Below, one piece after another: positions 1-11,238 of a DNA stretch of 64,000 nucleotides. A program made the translations under genes and the position numbers. The notes beneath the pieces were generated by a model that was not told where the DNA came from, ran no database searches, and saw nothing but the letters and a program-made list of their open reading frames with translations. Position 1 is the stretch's first letter. Every line of letters begins with the position of its first letter. This stretch comes from Bryobacteraceae bacterium (GTDB lineage: Bacteria; Acidobacteriota; Terriglobia; Bryobacterales; Bryobacteraceae): positions 1,302,001 through 1,366,000 of the forward strand of contig JAWKHH010000001.1 of NCBI GenBank assembly GCA_041394945.1, read 5' to 3'.

Positions 1-2387
1 GACGAGGCTGAAATTCCAGTCCTCCGAGCCCTGGTAGATATCGGGGATGCCCGGCGCGCAAAGTTTCAGAACGAGTTGAGCCAGCGAGTTGACCATGCCG
101 AACCGGTCCAGCCGGGAATGGAACGCAGCGAAGTGTTTCCGGAAGCGAACGGAGCGGCGGCCGGTGAGACTTCGAGTGACGAATTCGGCTACGGCGCGGT
201 CGTACGCCTCGGACGGGTTGATCCAGCTCGTATGGATTTTCTTTTCCTTTGTGGCCTTTCGCATGTATTCGACCATCCGGGCGACGAACTCGTCACCGGG
301 GTCGACCGGGGAGGCGGAGGGCCAGGAGCCGAGCAGCGCCTGATAGTAGAGGTACTCATCGGCGCGGTCCGGCATCATCTGCCCGTCGACGATGGTCTTG
401 AGCCCGGCATTGGATCGGGCGGCCGAGGTGAGCCAGGCGCGGAATTCGTCCGGGATCTCAGAGAGCACGTTGAGGCGGGCGCGCGCATCCTCGCCACGCT
501 TGGTGTCGTGCGTGGACGACGAGAGCATCGTGAGCGGCCAGCATTCGGCGCGGCGGAGGTTCGAATCGTGATATTCGGCAACCGAGCAGCCGAAGCGCGA
601 AGGTTCGCCGCCGACTTCGTTTTGGGAACCGAGCGGGATGTACCGGTAGAACGCCGTGTCTTCGACACCCTTTGCCTGGACCGGGCCGGTGTATTGCTGA
701 AACTTCTGCGCGAACCGCACGGCTCGGCGCCAGGCGGAATCCCCGGCCGCCGCGTTTCCGGCGCGGCGCGCGAAATCCTCGCGGTCCGGAAGCAGCATTC
801 GTTGAATGAAGGAGAAGATCGTCGGTTCGGTGGCGGGGTTCCGGCGGAGCGCGCGGGCGATGGCGGTCTCGATCGCTTTCTGGTCAAAAGTCGACCATCC
901 GCTCTCGTCGACATAGGTGCGGTAGACCGGGAAGCAGGCGACGACTTCCCGCAGGGCTTCCTGCAGGCTGTCGAGAGTGAAGTCGCGGTAGCGCCAGTCG
1001 GATTCGGAGATGCGGTTGAGCTCGTGCGCCAGGACGTTGAGTTCGCTGGCCATGGAGCTCGCGACGATCAGCTGCTTGGAATCGTAGACGACGTCGGAAA
1101 ACGCCGGAGCTTCCCCGGCGAAGCGGCTGTAGATGCGCCGGAGCCGGGCGGCGCTGCGGCCGTCGATGAATACGGCGTTGGTGTCGTTGAGGAAGTCGTA
1201 GCCGGTGGTGCCGTGGAGCCGCCACTCCTCCTGCAGAGCTTCGTCGGCGGAGAGAATCTTTTCGGCGACTACGTAGAGGCGCGCTCCCCGGGGTCCGGTA
1301 ATCTCGCGCGCCAGCTGTTCGAAATAGGCCGACGGCGCGTAGAGGCCGTCAACGTGGTCGAGGCGGAGCCCGGTCACCACGCCTTCGGCGGCGAGCCGGG
1401 CCACCAGGGCGTGCGCCGCCACGAAGACTTCCGGATCCTCCATCCGAATCGCCGCTAGTTCGTTGATGTCGAAGAAGCGCCGGTAGTTGATCTCGTGCAT
1501 CGCCGTGCGCCAGTAGGCGAGCCGGTAGACCTGTCCCTCGAGCACGGCATGCAGCAGGCGGTAGCCGTCGTTGTCGCCCTCGGGCGTGTTGACCAGCTCC
1601 ACGCGGCTGTCGACGAAACGGCGCAGGGCCGGACTCGACGCGGTAAGGGTGGAGAGCCGCTCGCGGGCGATCTCAATCTCGCGAATCCGCTCGGCCGACT
1701 TCGACGGACTGGATTCGGTGTAGTCGGGAATGTGGTCGAGATGGAAGAGGATGCTCTGCAGCTCGAGCGCGCCGGGGTCGCCATCGCCAAGCGAGGCGGT
1801 GAACTCGGCCAGGCCATGGCGCAGCAGCGGGCGCATGCGGCGGAGATTCATCGGCAGGTCGTGCGCCCAATAGTGCAGCGTGAACCGTCCCTCGGCGTAG
1901 CGGACCTGGAGTTCGCCGGCGGCGAGAATGTCGCCGTATTGGCCGCCGAGCAATGGAAGCAGGATGCGATTGCGCAGCTCCGGTTTCACCGGGTCCCAAT
2001 CGACATCGAAGAAGCGGGCGTAGGGGGACGAGGGCCCGTTGGCGAGCAGGTCGCGCCACCAGAGGTTGGCCGACGAGTCGTTGCCCATGTGATTGGGAAC
2101 GAAGTCGAGAACGAGGCCGAAGTTGTGGTGGCGGAGAGCGGCGCAGAGCTGCGCGAAATCCTCTTCGGAACCGAGCTCGGGGTTGAGGCGCCCGGGATCG
2201 CACAGATCGTAGCCGTGTGTGGAACCGGGACGGGCGGCGAGCAAGGGTGAGGCGTAAAGTTCCGTGGCGCCGAGAGAGGCGAAATACGGAACCAGAGAGG
2301 CGGCGCGCAGAAAGCCCATGCCCGGGCCGAGCTGCAGGCGGTAGGTGGAGACCGGTGTGCGCGCCAGGTTGCGGCGCCGGGATGCGG

Positions 2388-2391
<4 letters not shown>
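1..2391 (-). CDS. treY: Malto-oligosyltrehalose synthase (3' end beyond window)
   Basis: Predicted to rearrange the reducing-end alpha-1,4 bond of maltodextrins into an alpha,alpha-1,1 bond, giving maltooligosyl-trehalose for TreZ to cleave; it acts in the cytoplasm. The minus frame is open for 797 codons from a GTG that overlaps the TGA of the upstream treX/glgX gene. The N-terminus has the GH13 strand STYRLQL, then YASPLL and the DFVPNHM motif with its conserved Asn and His. The last residues in view (APGIPDIYQGSE, then DWNFSLV) match the conserved late part of TreY. The family is usually about 900 residues, so roughly the last 100 lie to the left of the window. TreZ is not visible and may follow. 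The overlap with treX argues for translational coupling. Confidence 0.9.
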
Positions 2392-4565
<2,174 letters not shown>

Positions 4566-4586
4566 CGGGAGGGTGCCTCCTCCGCG

Positions 4587-5000
4587 CTACTCCTTGGGCG
4601 CCGCAAACCGGTGGCGTCGATTCCAGTCCCACTCGGCGACATCAAGCCGGCGGAGGACCTGCGTTTCGTCGAACGGCGTATCAAGCACGTCGAAGGCCTT
4701 CTGGCGGGCCATCCGAACGGATTCGGCGTCATTGAGAGAGCAAACGATGAGATTGGGCGGCGCGGCGCCAGCCCGTTCGAGCAGACCGGCCCAGGAGTCT
4801 TCATCCACCTGCCCGCTGGCAAGCACCACCGGGACCGCCTCGCGGCCCAGGATCTCGGCCGCCTGGGCGCAATCGATCGCCCGCTGAAGGCTCCACAGTG
4901 AATGACTGAGAATGTCGGCGAGTTGCCGAAACTCCAGATCGGAATCCCCGACATAGAGCAATTGCTTGTGATCATTCGCTTGCAACGCAGTTCCCTCCAT
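4587..5000 (-). CDS. Degenerate CheY-like receiver protein
   Basis: A 137-residue single-domain protein with the size and strand pattern of a response-regulator receiver. The acidic pocket is present (LLYVGDSD near the N-terminus). The strand that normally ends in the phospho-acceptor Asp reads VVLASGQVDED, with no Asp at that position, and the usual Lys-Pro pair is Thr-Pro (DTPFDE). It should therefore not be phosphorylated in the normal way and may act by constitutive protein contact. It lies upstream of treX on the same strand with a 21-base gap, so it may be the first gene of the trehalose operon. It could also be a diverged regulator unrelated to trehalose. Confidence 0.6.
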   Translation of the reverse strand: MEGTALQANDHKQLLYVGDSDLEFRQLADILSHSLWSLQRAIDCAQAAEILGREAVPVVLASGQVDEDSWAGLLERAGAAPPNLIVCSLNDAESVRMARQKAFDVLDTPFDETQVLRRLDVAEWDWNRRHRFAAPKE

Positions 5001-5181
5001 TCAAAGCGTTCGAATTTCCACGGCCGGCCAGGAAATCCAACGCTGATTGCGACGCGTGTCGGGCTGGGACCACGCCGCTTCAAGGCAAGTCGGTACTGGT
5101 ATTATATCCCAGCATCGTCGCAACCGCGAACGTTCCCGGCTTCCGCCGGACACGCGTGGTCTACCGTGTGTTAGTCTCTCG

Positions 5182-6021
5182 GTGATCGTGTGGGACTACT
5201 CCCTCTTTCATATCGGCGAACTCTCGGTGACGCTTTCGTTCGTCGTCAAGGCCGTTCTCTTTCTGGCCGCGCTCGGATTTTTCGCCAGGCGGGCGGGTTC
5301 CTACCTCCGGCGCTGGGTGCTCGACCGGTCTTCCCTGGGCGAGGGTCAGAAGTACGCGATCGAGAGGACCATCCGGTATGGAGCCTTCGCGTTCGGGCTG
5401 CTGGTCGGGCTGAACACGGCCGGCGTGAACTTGAGCAGCCTGGCGGTGCTCGGCGGCGCGCTTGGCATCGGACTGGGGTTTGGGCTTCAGGCGATCACGA
5501 ACAACTTCGTCGCAGGGCTGATCCTGCTCTTCGAACGCCCGATCAAGATGGGCGACCGGGTGGAGATCGACGGGCTCAACGGGATCGTGGTCCGGATTGG
5601 CGGGCGCAGCACCTGGGTGCGCACCAACGACAATATCGTGATCGTGATTCCCAATTCGGACTTCATCACCAATCGCGTGATCAACTGGACGGCCAACGAT
5701 TCAAAGGTCCGCTTCCGGCTCCCGGTGGGAGTTTCGTACGGCTCCGATCCGGCGCACGTCCGGGAGATTCTGGTTGCGGTGGCCGTGGCGAACAAGGACG
5801 TTCTCGCGACGCCGCCGCCGGACCTGATGTTTGTGGGATTCGGGGACAGCTCACTCGATTTCGAATTGCGCGTGTGGACGGAAAACCGGGTCCAGACGTA
5901 TCCCGTCCTAAAGAGCGATCTGTATTTCGCGATCTTCGAGGCGTTCCGGAAAGCCGGGATTGAGATCCCGTTCCCGCAGCGGGACGTGCATATCCGGACG
6001 TCAACAGGATTGCAGCAATAG
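5182..6021 (+). CDS. Small-conductance mechanosensitive channel, MscS family
   Basis: An inner-membrane channel that opens under membrane tension to release solutes after osmotic downshock. About 279 residues, as in E. coli MscS. Transmembrane segments lie near the N-terminus (SVTLSFVVKAVLFLAALGFF) and at YGAFAFGLLVGLNTAG; the pore-lining TM3 is rich in Gly and Ala (LAVLGGALGIGLGFGLQAI), followed by NNFVAGLILLFERPIKMGDRV, the family hallmark, and the beta domain. The frame is open further upstream, but that stretch lacks membrane character. GTG at 5182 (or GTG at 5188), just before the first hydrophobic segment, is the more likely start. It is divergent from the receiver gene. Confidence 0.85.
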   Translation: MIVWDYSLFHIGELSVTLSFVVKAVLFLAALGFFARRAGSYLRRWVLDRSSLGEGQKYAIERTIRYGAFAFGLLVGLNTAGVNLSSLAVLGGALGIGLGFGLQAITNNFVAGLILLFERPIKMGDRVEIDGLNGIVVRIGGRSTWVRTNDNIVIVIPNSDFITNRVINWTANDSKVRFRLPVGVSYGSDPAHVREILVAVAVANKDVLATPPPDLMFVGFGDSSLDFELRVWTENRVQTYPVLKSDLYFAIFEAFRKAGIEIPFPQRDVHIRTSTGLQQ

Positions 6022-6116
6022 CGCAGTAACCACACCGAGTTGCGTATCTGACACACCCTCGCTTGAAGAAGACTTTTGGAATCAGTGACTTCGTCATGGC
6101 CTGCAACGTGCAACAG

Positions 6117-7052
6117 ATGTCGACTAGTCACCCCGTGCGTTACGAAACCACGCTCCTCCGGCCGGTGGAAGCCACCGGCATAGGCCTCCACCATGGAGTG
6201 CCGGTATCCATCCGGCTGACGCCCGCCGGACCTGGCAGCGGGATAGTCTTCGTCCGAACCGATCTCGAACGCTTCCCGATCCCGGCCAGCTACAAGCATG
6301 TGGCCAAGGTGAGCTACGCGACCTCGCTGATGCGGCAAGGCGTCCTCATCTCGACGACTGAACATCTGCTCAGCTCCCTCTACAGCATGGGTGTGGACAA
6401 TGCCTGCGTCGAGATCAACAATCTCGAAGTGCCGATCCTCGACGGTTCCTCGCGGCCCTTCGTCGACATGATCCGGGAGGCGGGAATTCGCGAGTACCGG
6501 CGGCGGCGGAAATACCTGCGGATCCTGCGGCCGGTCTCCGTGGAAGGCAACGGGAAGCGGATCTCGATCATGCCGGCGGACCGGTTCCTGCTCGAGTGCG
6601 ACATCTATTTTGACCACCCGCTGGTGGGCCGCCAGAGGATCGAACTCGAATTGACTCCGGAGCGCTACGCCGAGGGGATCGCGGCGGCGCGCACGTTCGG
6701 CTTCGAATGGGAATTGGACCAGATGCGCGATATGGGGCTGATCCGCGGTGCAAGCCTCGACAACGCCGTCTGCTTCGACCGGACGGGCGTCACCAATCCG
6801 GGCGGCCTGCGGTTCCCGGACGAATGCGCGCGGCACAAGGCGCTCGACCTGATCGGCGACCTGGCGCTGATCGGGCGTCCGCTGCTCGGGCACGTGATCG
6901 CCGAGCGGGCCGGACATGCGATGCACGCGGCCCTGGTTTCGAAAATCATGTCGGATCCATCGCTGTACGAGGTGTTGAATTTCGACCAACTGGCGTCGCG
7001 CGTGGCGCACGAACTGATCGAAAGCCCGGGCGGGCCGGGTCGAATCGCGTAG
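6117..7052 (+). CDS. lpxC: UDP-3-O-acyl-N-acetylglucosamine deacetylase
   Basis: Zinc-dependent deacetylase that performs the committed step of lipid A synthesis. The length of about 311 residues is normal. Zinc ligands are seen as H83 in STTEHLL and H240/D244 in RHKALDLIGD, all in the expected context, and the substrate-loop motif NLEVPILDGSS is intact. In-frame starts exist at 6063 (TTG) and 6096 (ATG), but homology begins at RYETTLLRPVEATGIG, so ATG 6117 is preferred. It heads a run of envelope genes. Its presence, with rfaE2 and an MsbA-like exporter downstream, implies an LPS-containing outer membrane. Confidence 0.93.
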   Translation: MSTSHPVRYETTLLRPVEATGIGLHHGVPVSIRLTPAGPGSGIVFVRTDLERFPIPASYKHVAKVSYATSLMRQGVLISTTEHLLSSLYSMGVDNACVEINNLEVPILDGSSRPFVDMIREAGIREYRRRRKYLRILRPVSVEGNGKRISIMPADRFLLECDIYFDHPLVGRQRIELELTPERYAEGIAAARTFGFEWELDQMRDMGLIRGASLDNAVCFDRTGVTNPGGLRFPDECARHKALDLIGDLALIGRPLLGHVIAERAGHAMHAALVSKIMSDPSLYEVLNFDQLASRVAHELIESPGGPGRIA

Positions 7053-7079
7053 AGCGGATAGAATCGCGTAGAGAACGCT

Positions 7080-7625
7080 TTGCGGTCGCTCCCAACCATA
7101 TTGTCGCTGGCGCGAGCCTTCGTCACGCCCTGGGTAGTGCTGGCGGTGATGCGCGGAGACCGTGCGCAGGCGCTCGCGCTGTGCTGCGCGGCTGGGTTTA
7201 CGGATTTTCTGGATGGCTTTCTGGCGCGCCGTTTCGGATGGACGTCGCGCGTGGGTGCGTGGACGGACGCGGTGGCCGACAAGGTCCTGCTTTCGACGCT
7301 GTATGTGGCGTTCGGAATCGCCGCATGGGCGCCGTGGTGGCTGGTGGCGCTCGTGCTGGGCCGCGACCTGCTGATTCTGGCGATGGCGGCGATCGGACTG
7401 CTGTTCACTCCGATTCGCGATTTTCCGCCCTCCATTTGGGGTAAGGTCAGCACGAACGTTCAGATCGCCACGGCGCTGGTGGTTTTGCTCGGTCCGGGAA
7501 CGGCCGGCGAAGCAGCAATTTCAACATTCTTCGGTCTGTGCGCGACGATGACGGCAGTCTCCGGGTTCCACTACGTGGTGGCGGCGGTGCAACGTTTTCG
7601 CCGCTTGCCGCCGAGTGCCGATTGA
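7080..7625 (+). CDS. CDP-alcohol phosphatidyltransferase family protein (PgsA-like)
   Basis: An integral membrane enzyme that transfers a phosphatidyl group from CDP-diacylglycerol to an alcohol, probably glycerol-3-phosphate (PgsA) in acidic phospholipid synthesis. The family motif D-G-x2-A-R-x8-G-x3-D-x3-D is complete: DGFLARRF followed by GAWTDAVADK, with the last Asp as proposed catalytic base. The 181 residues contain four or more hydrophobic segments (for example LLSTLYVAFGIAAWAPWWLV). The start is a TTG at 7080, 27 bases after the lpxC stop. Substrate choice among phosphatidyltransferases cannot be fixed from sequence. Confidence 0.82.
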   Translation: MRSLPTILSLARAFVTPWVVLAVMRGDRAQALALCCAAGFTDFLDGFLARRFGWTSRVGAWTDAVADKVLLSTLYVAFGIAAWAPWWLVALVLGRDLLILAMAAIGLLFTPIRDFPPSIWGKVSTNVQIATALVVLLGPGTAGEAAISTFFGLCATMTAVSGFHYVVAAVQRFRRLPPSAD

Positions 7626-7669
7626 CGTGGCCGTGAGCTACGGGTAGGCTTAGAAATGGAAGCTACTGG

Positions 7670-8248
7670 ATGACGCGGTACTGCCCTTCCCGAACCTACG
7701 TGACAGCGGGTGTGGTTACGCTGTTGCTAGGGCTGTTCTCGGCTGGCTTCGCCTACCGGTACTGGGTGCCCTCCGTGGTGCCGGCGGCGATCTTCCTCGG
7801 CACCTCGGCGCTGGCGTTCTTCCTGGCGACGCGGCCGGTGATCGAAATCCACCCGCGCCATCTGCGCGTGGGAGACCGGGCGATCGCCTGGCCGGACATT
7901 CGGCTGGTGGAGCGAACCGGTTGGGTGTCTCCGCTGGCGGTGTTCCTGGGTTTGGCCGACGGAAGCCGCGTCCTCCTCGTCTACCCGGGAAATCTCGAGG
8001 GCTCCAACAACTTGCTGCGGCATTTGCGGCGAAACGCCATCGAGGCGCTGATCGACGGCGTGCCGCACCGCGAGTTCTGGGGCGAGCCGGAGCCGGCATG
8101 GGAGCCGAGGTCCGAGGGCGGATCGGCGGCCGCGAACTCCGCGCCGCGCTATCCGATCCTTCGCGCCGACGACGAAGCCGAGGTGGAGCGTCTCTACCAG
8201 CGGCTGAAGACCGTGGGTCACCTCGATCCCAAAGGCGCCGATGAATGA
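7670..8248 (+). CDS. Hypothetical membrane protein with two TM helices
   Basis: 192 residues. Two hydrophobic helices sit near the N-terminus (GVVTLLLGLFSAGFAY and VVPAAIFLGTSALAFFLA). They are followed by a cytoplasmic beta-rich stretch (EIHPRHLRVGDRAIAWPDIRLVERT) like the PH-type domains of small bacterial membrane proteins, then a charged Pro/Glu-rich tail. No catalytic motif is visible. Its stop overlaps the start of the next gene by 8 bases, so the two are probably co-translated. Function unknown; the position between phospholipid and exporter genes only suggests an envelope role. Confidence 0.7.
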   Translation: MTRYCPSRTYVTAGVVTLLLGLFSAGFAYRYWVPSVVPAAIFLGTSALAFFLATRPVIEIHPRHLRVGDRAIAWPDIRLVERTGWVSPLAVFLGLADGSRVLLVYPGNLEGSNNLLRHLRRNAIEALIDGVPHREFWGEPEPAWEPRSEGGSAAANSAPRYPILRADDEAEVERLYQRLKTVGHLDPKGADE

Positions 8249-8948
8249 TGCCCCCGGCGTGATGCGCCGGAGGCCGGTCCGACAGTCGTTTCGCACCGTA
8301 TCCCCTCCGATCCATCCCCGATGTCATTGGGCGCCGCGATGCCGCGGGGCGCTTCGCTTGAGCCGCCGAGCGACAGCCGCCCTAGCCTTCCTGCTGCCGG
8401 TGACGATCGCCGCCGCGTCGACCCCCGCCTGGCTGCCATTGCTCGGCTCCGCGCTCGTCCGCGCCGAGGAACCGGCCGCGGCGGACGTGGCGGTGGTGCT
8501 CGCCGGCGACTCGAGCGGGCTGCGGATTCTGCGTGGGGCGGAACTGGCACGCGAGGGATTCGTCCGGAAAGTGGTGGTCAGCGGGCCGACCGGCCGCTAC
8601 GGAACGTCGGAGGACAAGCTGGCCATCGCCTTCGCGGTGGCAAAGGGCTATCCGGAATCGATGTTCGAGGGGATGCCGGTAAACGCTTCTTCGACTCGTG
8701 AGGAGGCCGCGGAGATCGTTCCGCGGCTGCGGCGCAAAGGGGTCCGCACGATACTGCTCATCACCAGCGACTATCACACCGGGCGCGCGGGGCGGCTGTG
8801 GAGAGCGGCCGCGCCGGGAATCGGCGTGCGCGTGGTTGCCGCGCCAGACCAATACTTTCGCGCGGAAAAATGGTGGTATCACCGTGAATCGCGAAAATGC
8901 GTATTCTACGAATGGGTGAAGACGATCACCTCGCCTTTCGGCATCTAA
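8241..8948 (+). CDS. DUF218 (YdcF/SanA-like) membrane-anchored protein
   Basis: A DUF218-family protein, a group that includes E. coli YdcF, SanA and ElyC and is often linked to envelope integrity. After one N-terminal hydrophobic segment (TAALAFLLPVTIAAAS) it shows the family pattern: AADVAVVLAGDSSGLRI, then VVVSGPTGRYG, STREEA, and ILLITSDYHTGRAGRLW. ATG at 8241 overlaps the previous gene. A TTG at 8358, just before the hydrophobic segment, is an alternative, because the first 39 residues are rich in Arg and Pro and look unconserved. The ABC exporter begins 7 bases after the stop. Confidence 0.75.
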   Translation: MNDAPGVMRRRPVRQSFRTVSPPIHPRCHWAPRCRGALRLSRRATAALAFLLPVTIAAASTPAWLPLLGSALVRAEEPAAADVAVVLAGDSSGLRILRGAELAREGFVRKVVVSGPTGRYGTSEDKLAIAFAVAKGYPESMFEGMPVNASSTREEAAEIVPRLRRKGVRTILLITSDYHTGRAGRLWRAAAPGIGVRVVAAPDQYFRAEKWWYHRESRKCVFYEWVKTITSPFGI

Positions 8949-8954
8949 TCCAAT

Positions 8955-10736
8955 ATGGCAACGAGCGCACCGAAATCGAACACCCCGCGCCCGCTCGAAC
9001 GCGCTTTTCGCGGCCTGTGGCCCTACCTTTGGAAATACCGGCGAACCATGGGGCTCGGCCTGAGCGCGCTGGTGCTCAAGGATGTCTTCGCGGCGACAAT
9101 CCCGCTTTTCATGAAAGCCGGAGTCGACTCGCTGACGGCGGGCTTCGGCGTCTCCAAACTCGTCTGGTTCACCGCCGGATTGCTCGCATTCACGGCGATC
9201 AAGGGCGTCTTCCAGTATGCGATGCGAGTGATCCTGATCGGCGCCTCGCGCGACATCGAGTACGACCTGCGGGCGCGGCTTTTCGACCGGCTGCTGCTGC
9301 TCGACTCGGGCTTCTACGCCGAAAACCGCACCGGCGACATCATGGCGCGCGCCACCAACGACATGAACGCCGTCCGGATGATGCTCGGGCCGGGGTTGAT
9401 GTACTGGGTGGAAACGTCGCTCACGTTCGTTCTGGCGGTGACGGTGATGCTGTGGGTGGATTGGAAACTGACCCTCATAGCGCTGGCGCCAACGCCGCTC
9501 GTCTCCGTCGCGGTGATGATATTCGGACGCCGCATTCACGCCCGGTTTCAGAAAATTCAGGGCCTGTTTTCGGACATATCGAGCCGCGTCCAGGAGAATC
9601 TGGCGGGCGTACGCGTGCTGCGCGCCTATGCGCAGGAGGACGCCGAACTGGCGCGCTTCGAAAAGGTGAACCGGGCCTTCATCGGCGAGAACATCCGTCT
9701 GGGCGTGCTTTCCGGCGTGTTCATGCCCGTGCTCGAAGCGCTGATCGGGCTGGCGTTTCTCGTCGTGCTTTGGGCCGGCGGCCGGCGGCTGCTGGCGGGC
9801 GACCTCACCATCGGCAGCTTCCTGATGTTCAACTTCTACCTCGGGATGCTCGGCTGGCCGATGATCGCAATGGGGTGGGTGGTGAACCTCATGCAGCGCG
9901 GCGCGGCTTCCTGGGAACGTCTGGAGGCGATGATGCTGCGCGATCCGGCGTTTGCGGCCGGCGCCGGGGGCCGCGCTGTGCCGGAGCCGTTTCGGGGCGA
10001 GATCCGGTTGGAGAACGTATCGGTGGAATTCGGCGCGACCAAGGCGCTCGACGGCATCGACCTGACCATCCCGGCCGGGTCCAGCCTGGCGATCGCCGGA
10101 CACACGGGCGGCGGTAAAAGCACGCTCGTCAACCTGATTCCGCGGTTGATCGATCCCACCCGCGGGCGCGTGCTGATCGACGGCGTTCCGGTGAAGGACC
10201 TCGACGCCGGAGAGCTGCGGCAGACCATCGGGTTCGTGCCGCAGGAGACGTTTCTGTTCAGCGCCACGCTCGGGGAGAACATCGCGCTCGGAGCGCCGGA
10301 GGCGACGGCCGAGGATCAGCGGCGGGCGGCCGAACGGGCCGGCCTGGGTCCGGACATCGCCGGATTCCCGAAGGGTCTCGAGACCGAGGTGGGCGAACGC
10401 GGCCTGACGCTTTCGGGTGGTCAGAAACAGCGGACGGCAATCGCGCGCGCGCTGGTGCGGGACCCGAAGATCCTGATCCTCGACGACGCCCTGTCGTCGG
10501 TGGATACCGTAACCGAAGAGACCATCCTCGAGAATCTCCGGCGCCTGATGCACGGCCGGACGACGATCCTGATCTCACACCGGGTATCGACGATCCGGCA
10601 CGCGGACCGGATCGTGGTCGTGGAGAACGGGCGGCTTGTGGAACAGGGTTCCCACGACGAATTGATCCGGCTGGGCGGCTACTACGCCGATCTGCACCAG
10701 AAACAGCTTCTCGAAGAGGAACTCGAGGCGATCTGA
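8955..10736 (+). CDS. ABC exporter, fused membrane and ATPase domains (MsbA-like)
   Basis: A 593-residue half-transporter with six predicted N-terminal transmembrane helices and a C-terminal nucleotide-binding domain, working as a homodimer. The Walker A GHTGGGKST lies near residue 381, the Q-loop in GFVPQETFLF, the signature LSGGQ near 485, Walker B ILILDDALSSVD, and the switch His in ISHRVSTIRH. Between lpxC and rfaE2 it is a plausible lipid A-core flippase (MsbA), but lipid and multidrug exporters of this type are not separable by motif. rfaE2 begins at once after its stop, which suggests one transcript. Confidence 0.85.
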   Translation: MATSAPKSNTPRPLERAFRGLWPYLWKYRRTMGLGLSALVLKDVFAATIPLFMKAGVDSLTAGFGVSKLVWFTAGLLAFTAIKGVFQYAMRVILIGASRDIEYDLRARLFDRLLLLDSGFYAENRTGDIMARATNDMNAVRMMLGPGLMYWVETSLTFVLAVTVMLWVDWKLTLIALAPTPLVSVAVMIFGRRIHARFQKIQGLFSDISSRVQENLAGVRVLRAYAQEDAELARFEKVNRAFIGENIRLGVLSGVFMPVLEALIGLAFLVVLWAGGRRLLAGDLTIGSFLMFNFYLGMLGWPMIAMGWVVNLMQRGAASWERLEAMMLRDPAFAAGAGGRAVPEPFRGEIRLENVSVEFGATKALDGIDLTIPAGSSLAIAGHTGGGKSTLVNLIPRLIDPTRGRVLIDGVPVKDLDAGELRQTIGFVPQETFLFSATLGENIALGAPEATAEDQRRAAERAGLGPDIAGFPKGLETEVGERGLTLSGGQKQRTAIARALVRDPKILILDDALSSVDTVTEETILENLRRLMHGRTTILISHRVSTIRHADRIVVVENGRLVEQGSHDELIRLGGYYADLHQKQLLEEELEAI

Positions 10737-10737
10737 C

Positions 10738-11238
10738 ATGGGCCGGATCTACGATCGGGAGGAGTTGCTGCGGGCGCGGGCCGAGTGGCGGCGCGATGGC
10801 CGCAGAGTGGTATTCACCAACGGGTGCTACGATCTGCTGCACCCCGGGCACGTGCGGCTGCTCGAGCGGGCCCGGGCGAGGGGCGACGTGCTGGTGCTCG
10901 CGTTGAACACGGATGCGAGCGTGCGGCGGATGAAGGGCCCGGCGCGGCCGTTAGTGTCCGAAATGCAACGCGCGGCCCTCGCCGCTCATCTATGTGCGGT
11001 AGACGCCGTGACGCTGTTTGACGAAGAGACGCCGCGGGAGCTGATTGCCCAATTGCTCCCGGACGTGTTGGTGAAGGGCGCTGACTGGTCCCACTTCATC
11101 GCGGGACGCGAAGAGGTAGAAGCCGCGGGAGGCAAGGTATTGACCTTGCCGCTCGAGCCCGGGTACTCGTCCACCAACATCGAGCAAGAGATCCTGCGCC
11201 GGCTGGAGAACCGGCGGGAGGTCGCCTCCCGCCCGTGA
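10738..11238 (+). CDS. rfaE2: D-glycero-beta-D-manno-heptose 1-phosphate adenylyltransferase
   Basis: Nucleotidyltransferase of 166 residues that makes ADP-heptose from heptose 1-phosphate for the LPS inner core. The nucleotide-binding motif FTNGCYDLLHPGHVRLLE contains the HxGH signature, and the C-terminus has GYSSTNIEQEIL, typical of the RfaE2 half. It stands alone: the ribokinase-like RfaE1 half of the bifunctional HldE is absent, so the kinase must be encoded elsewhere. It starts right after the ABC exporter and overlaps the GTG of mfd by 4 bases. Confidence 0.9.
   Translation: MGRIYDREELLRARAEWRRDGRRVVFTNGCYDLLHPGHVRLLERARARGDVLVLALNTDASVRRMKGPARPLVSEMQRAALAAHLCAVDAVTLFDEETPRELIAQLLPDVLVKGADWSHFIAGREEVEAAGGKVLTLPLEPGYSSTNIEQEILRRLENRREVASRP

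Noticed and set aside
8382..10553. 723-codon open frame on the minus strand opposite the ABC exporter
   Set aside because: High-GC codon bias on the real gene leaves the opposite frame free of stops; the product is rich in His, Arg and Gln with no domain.
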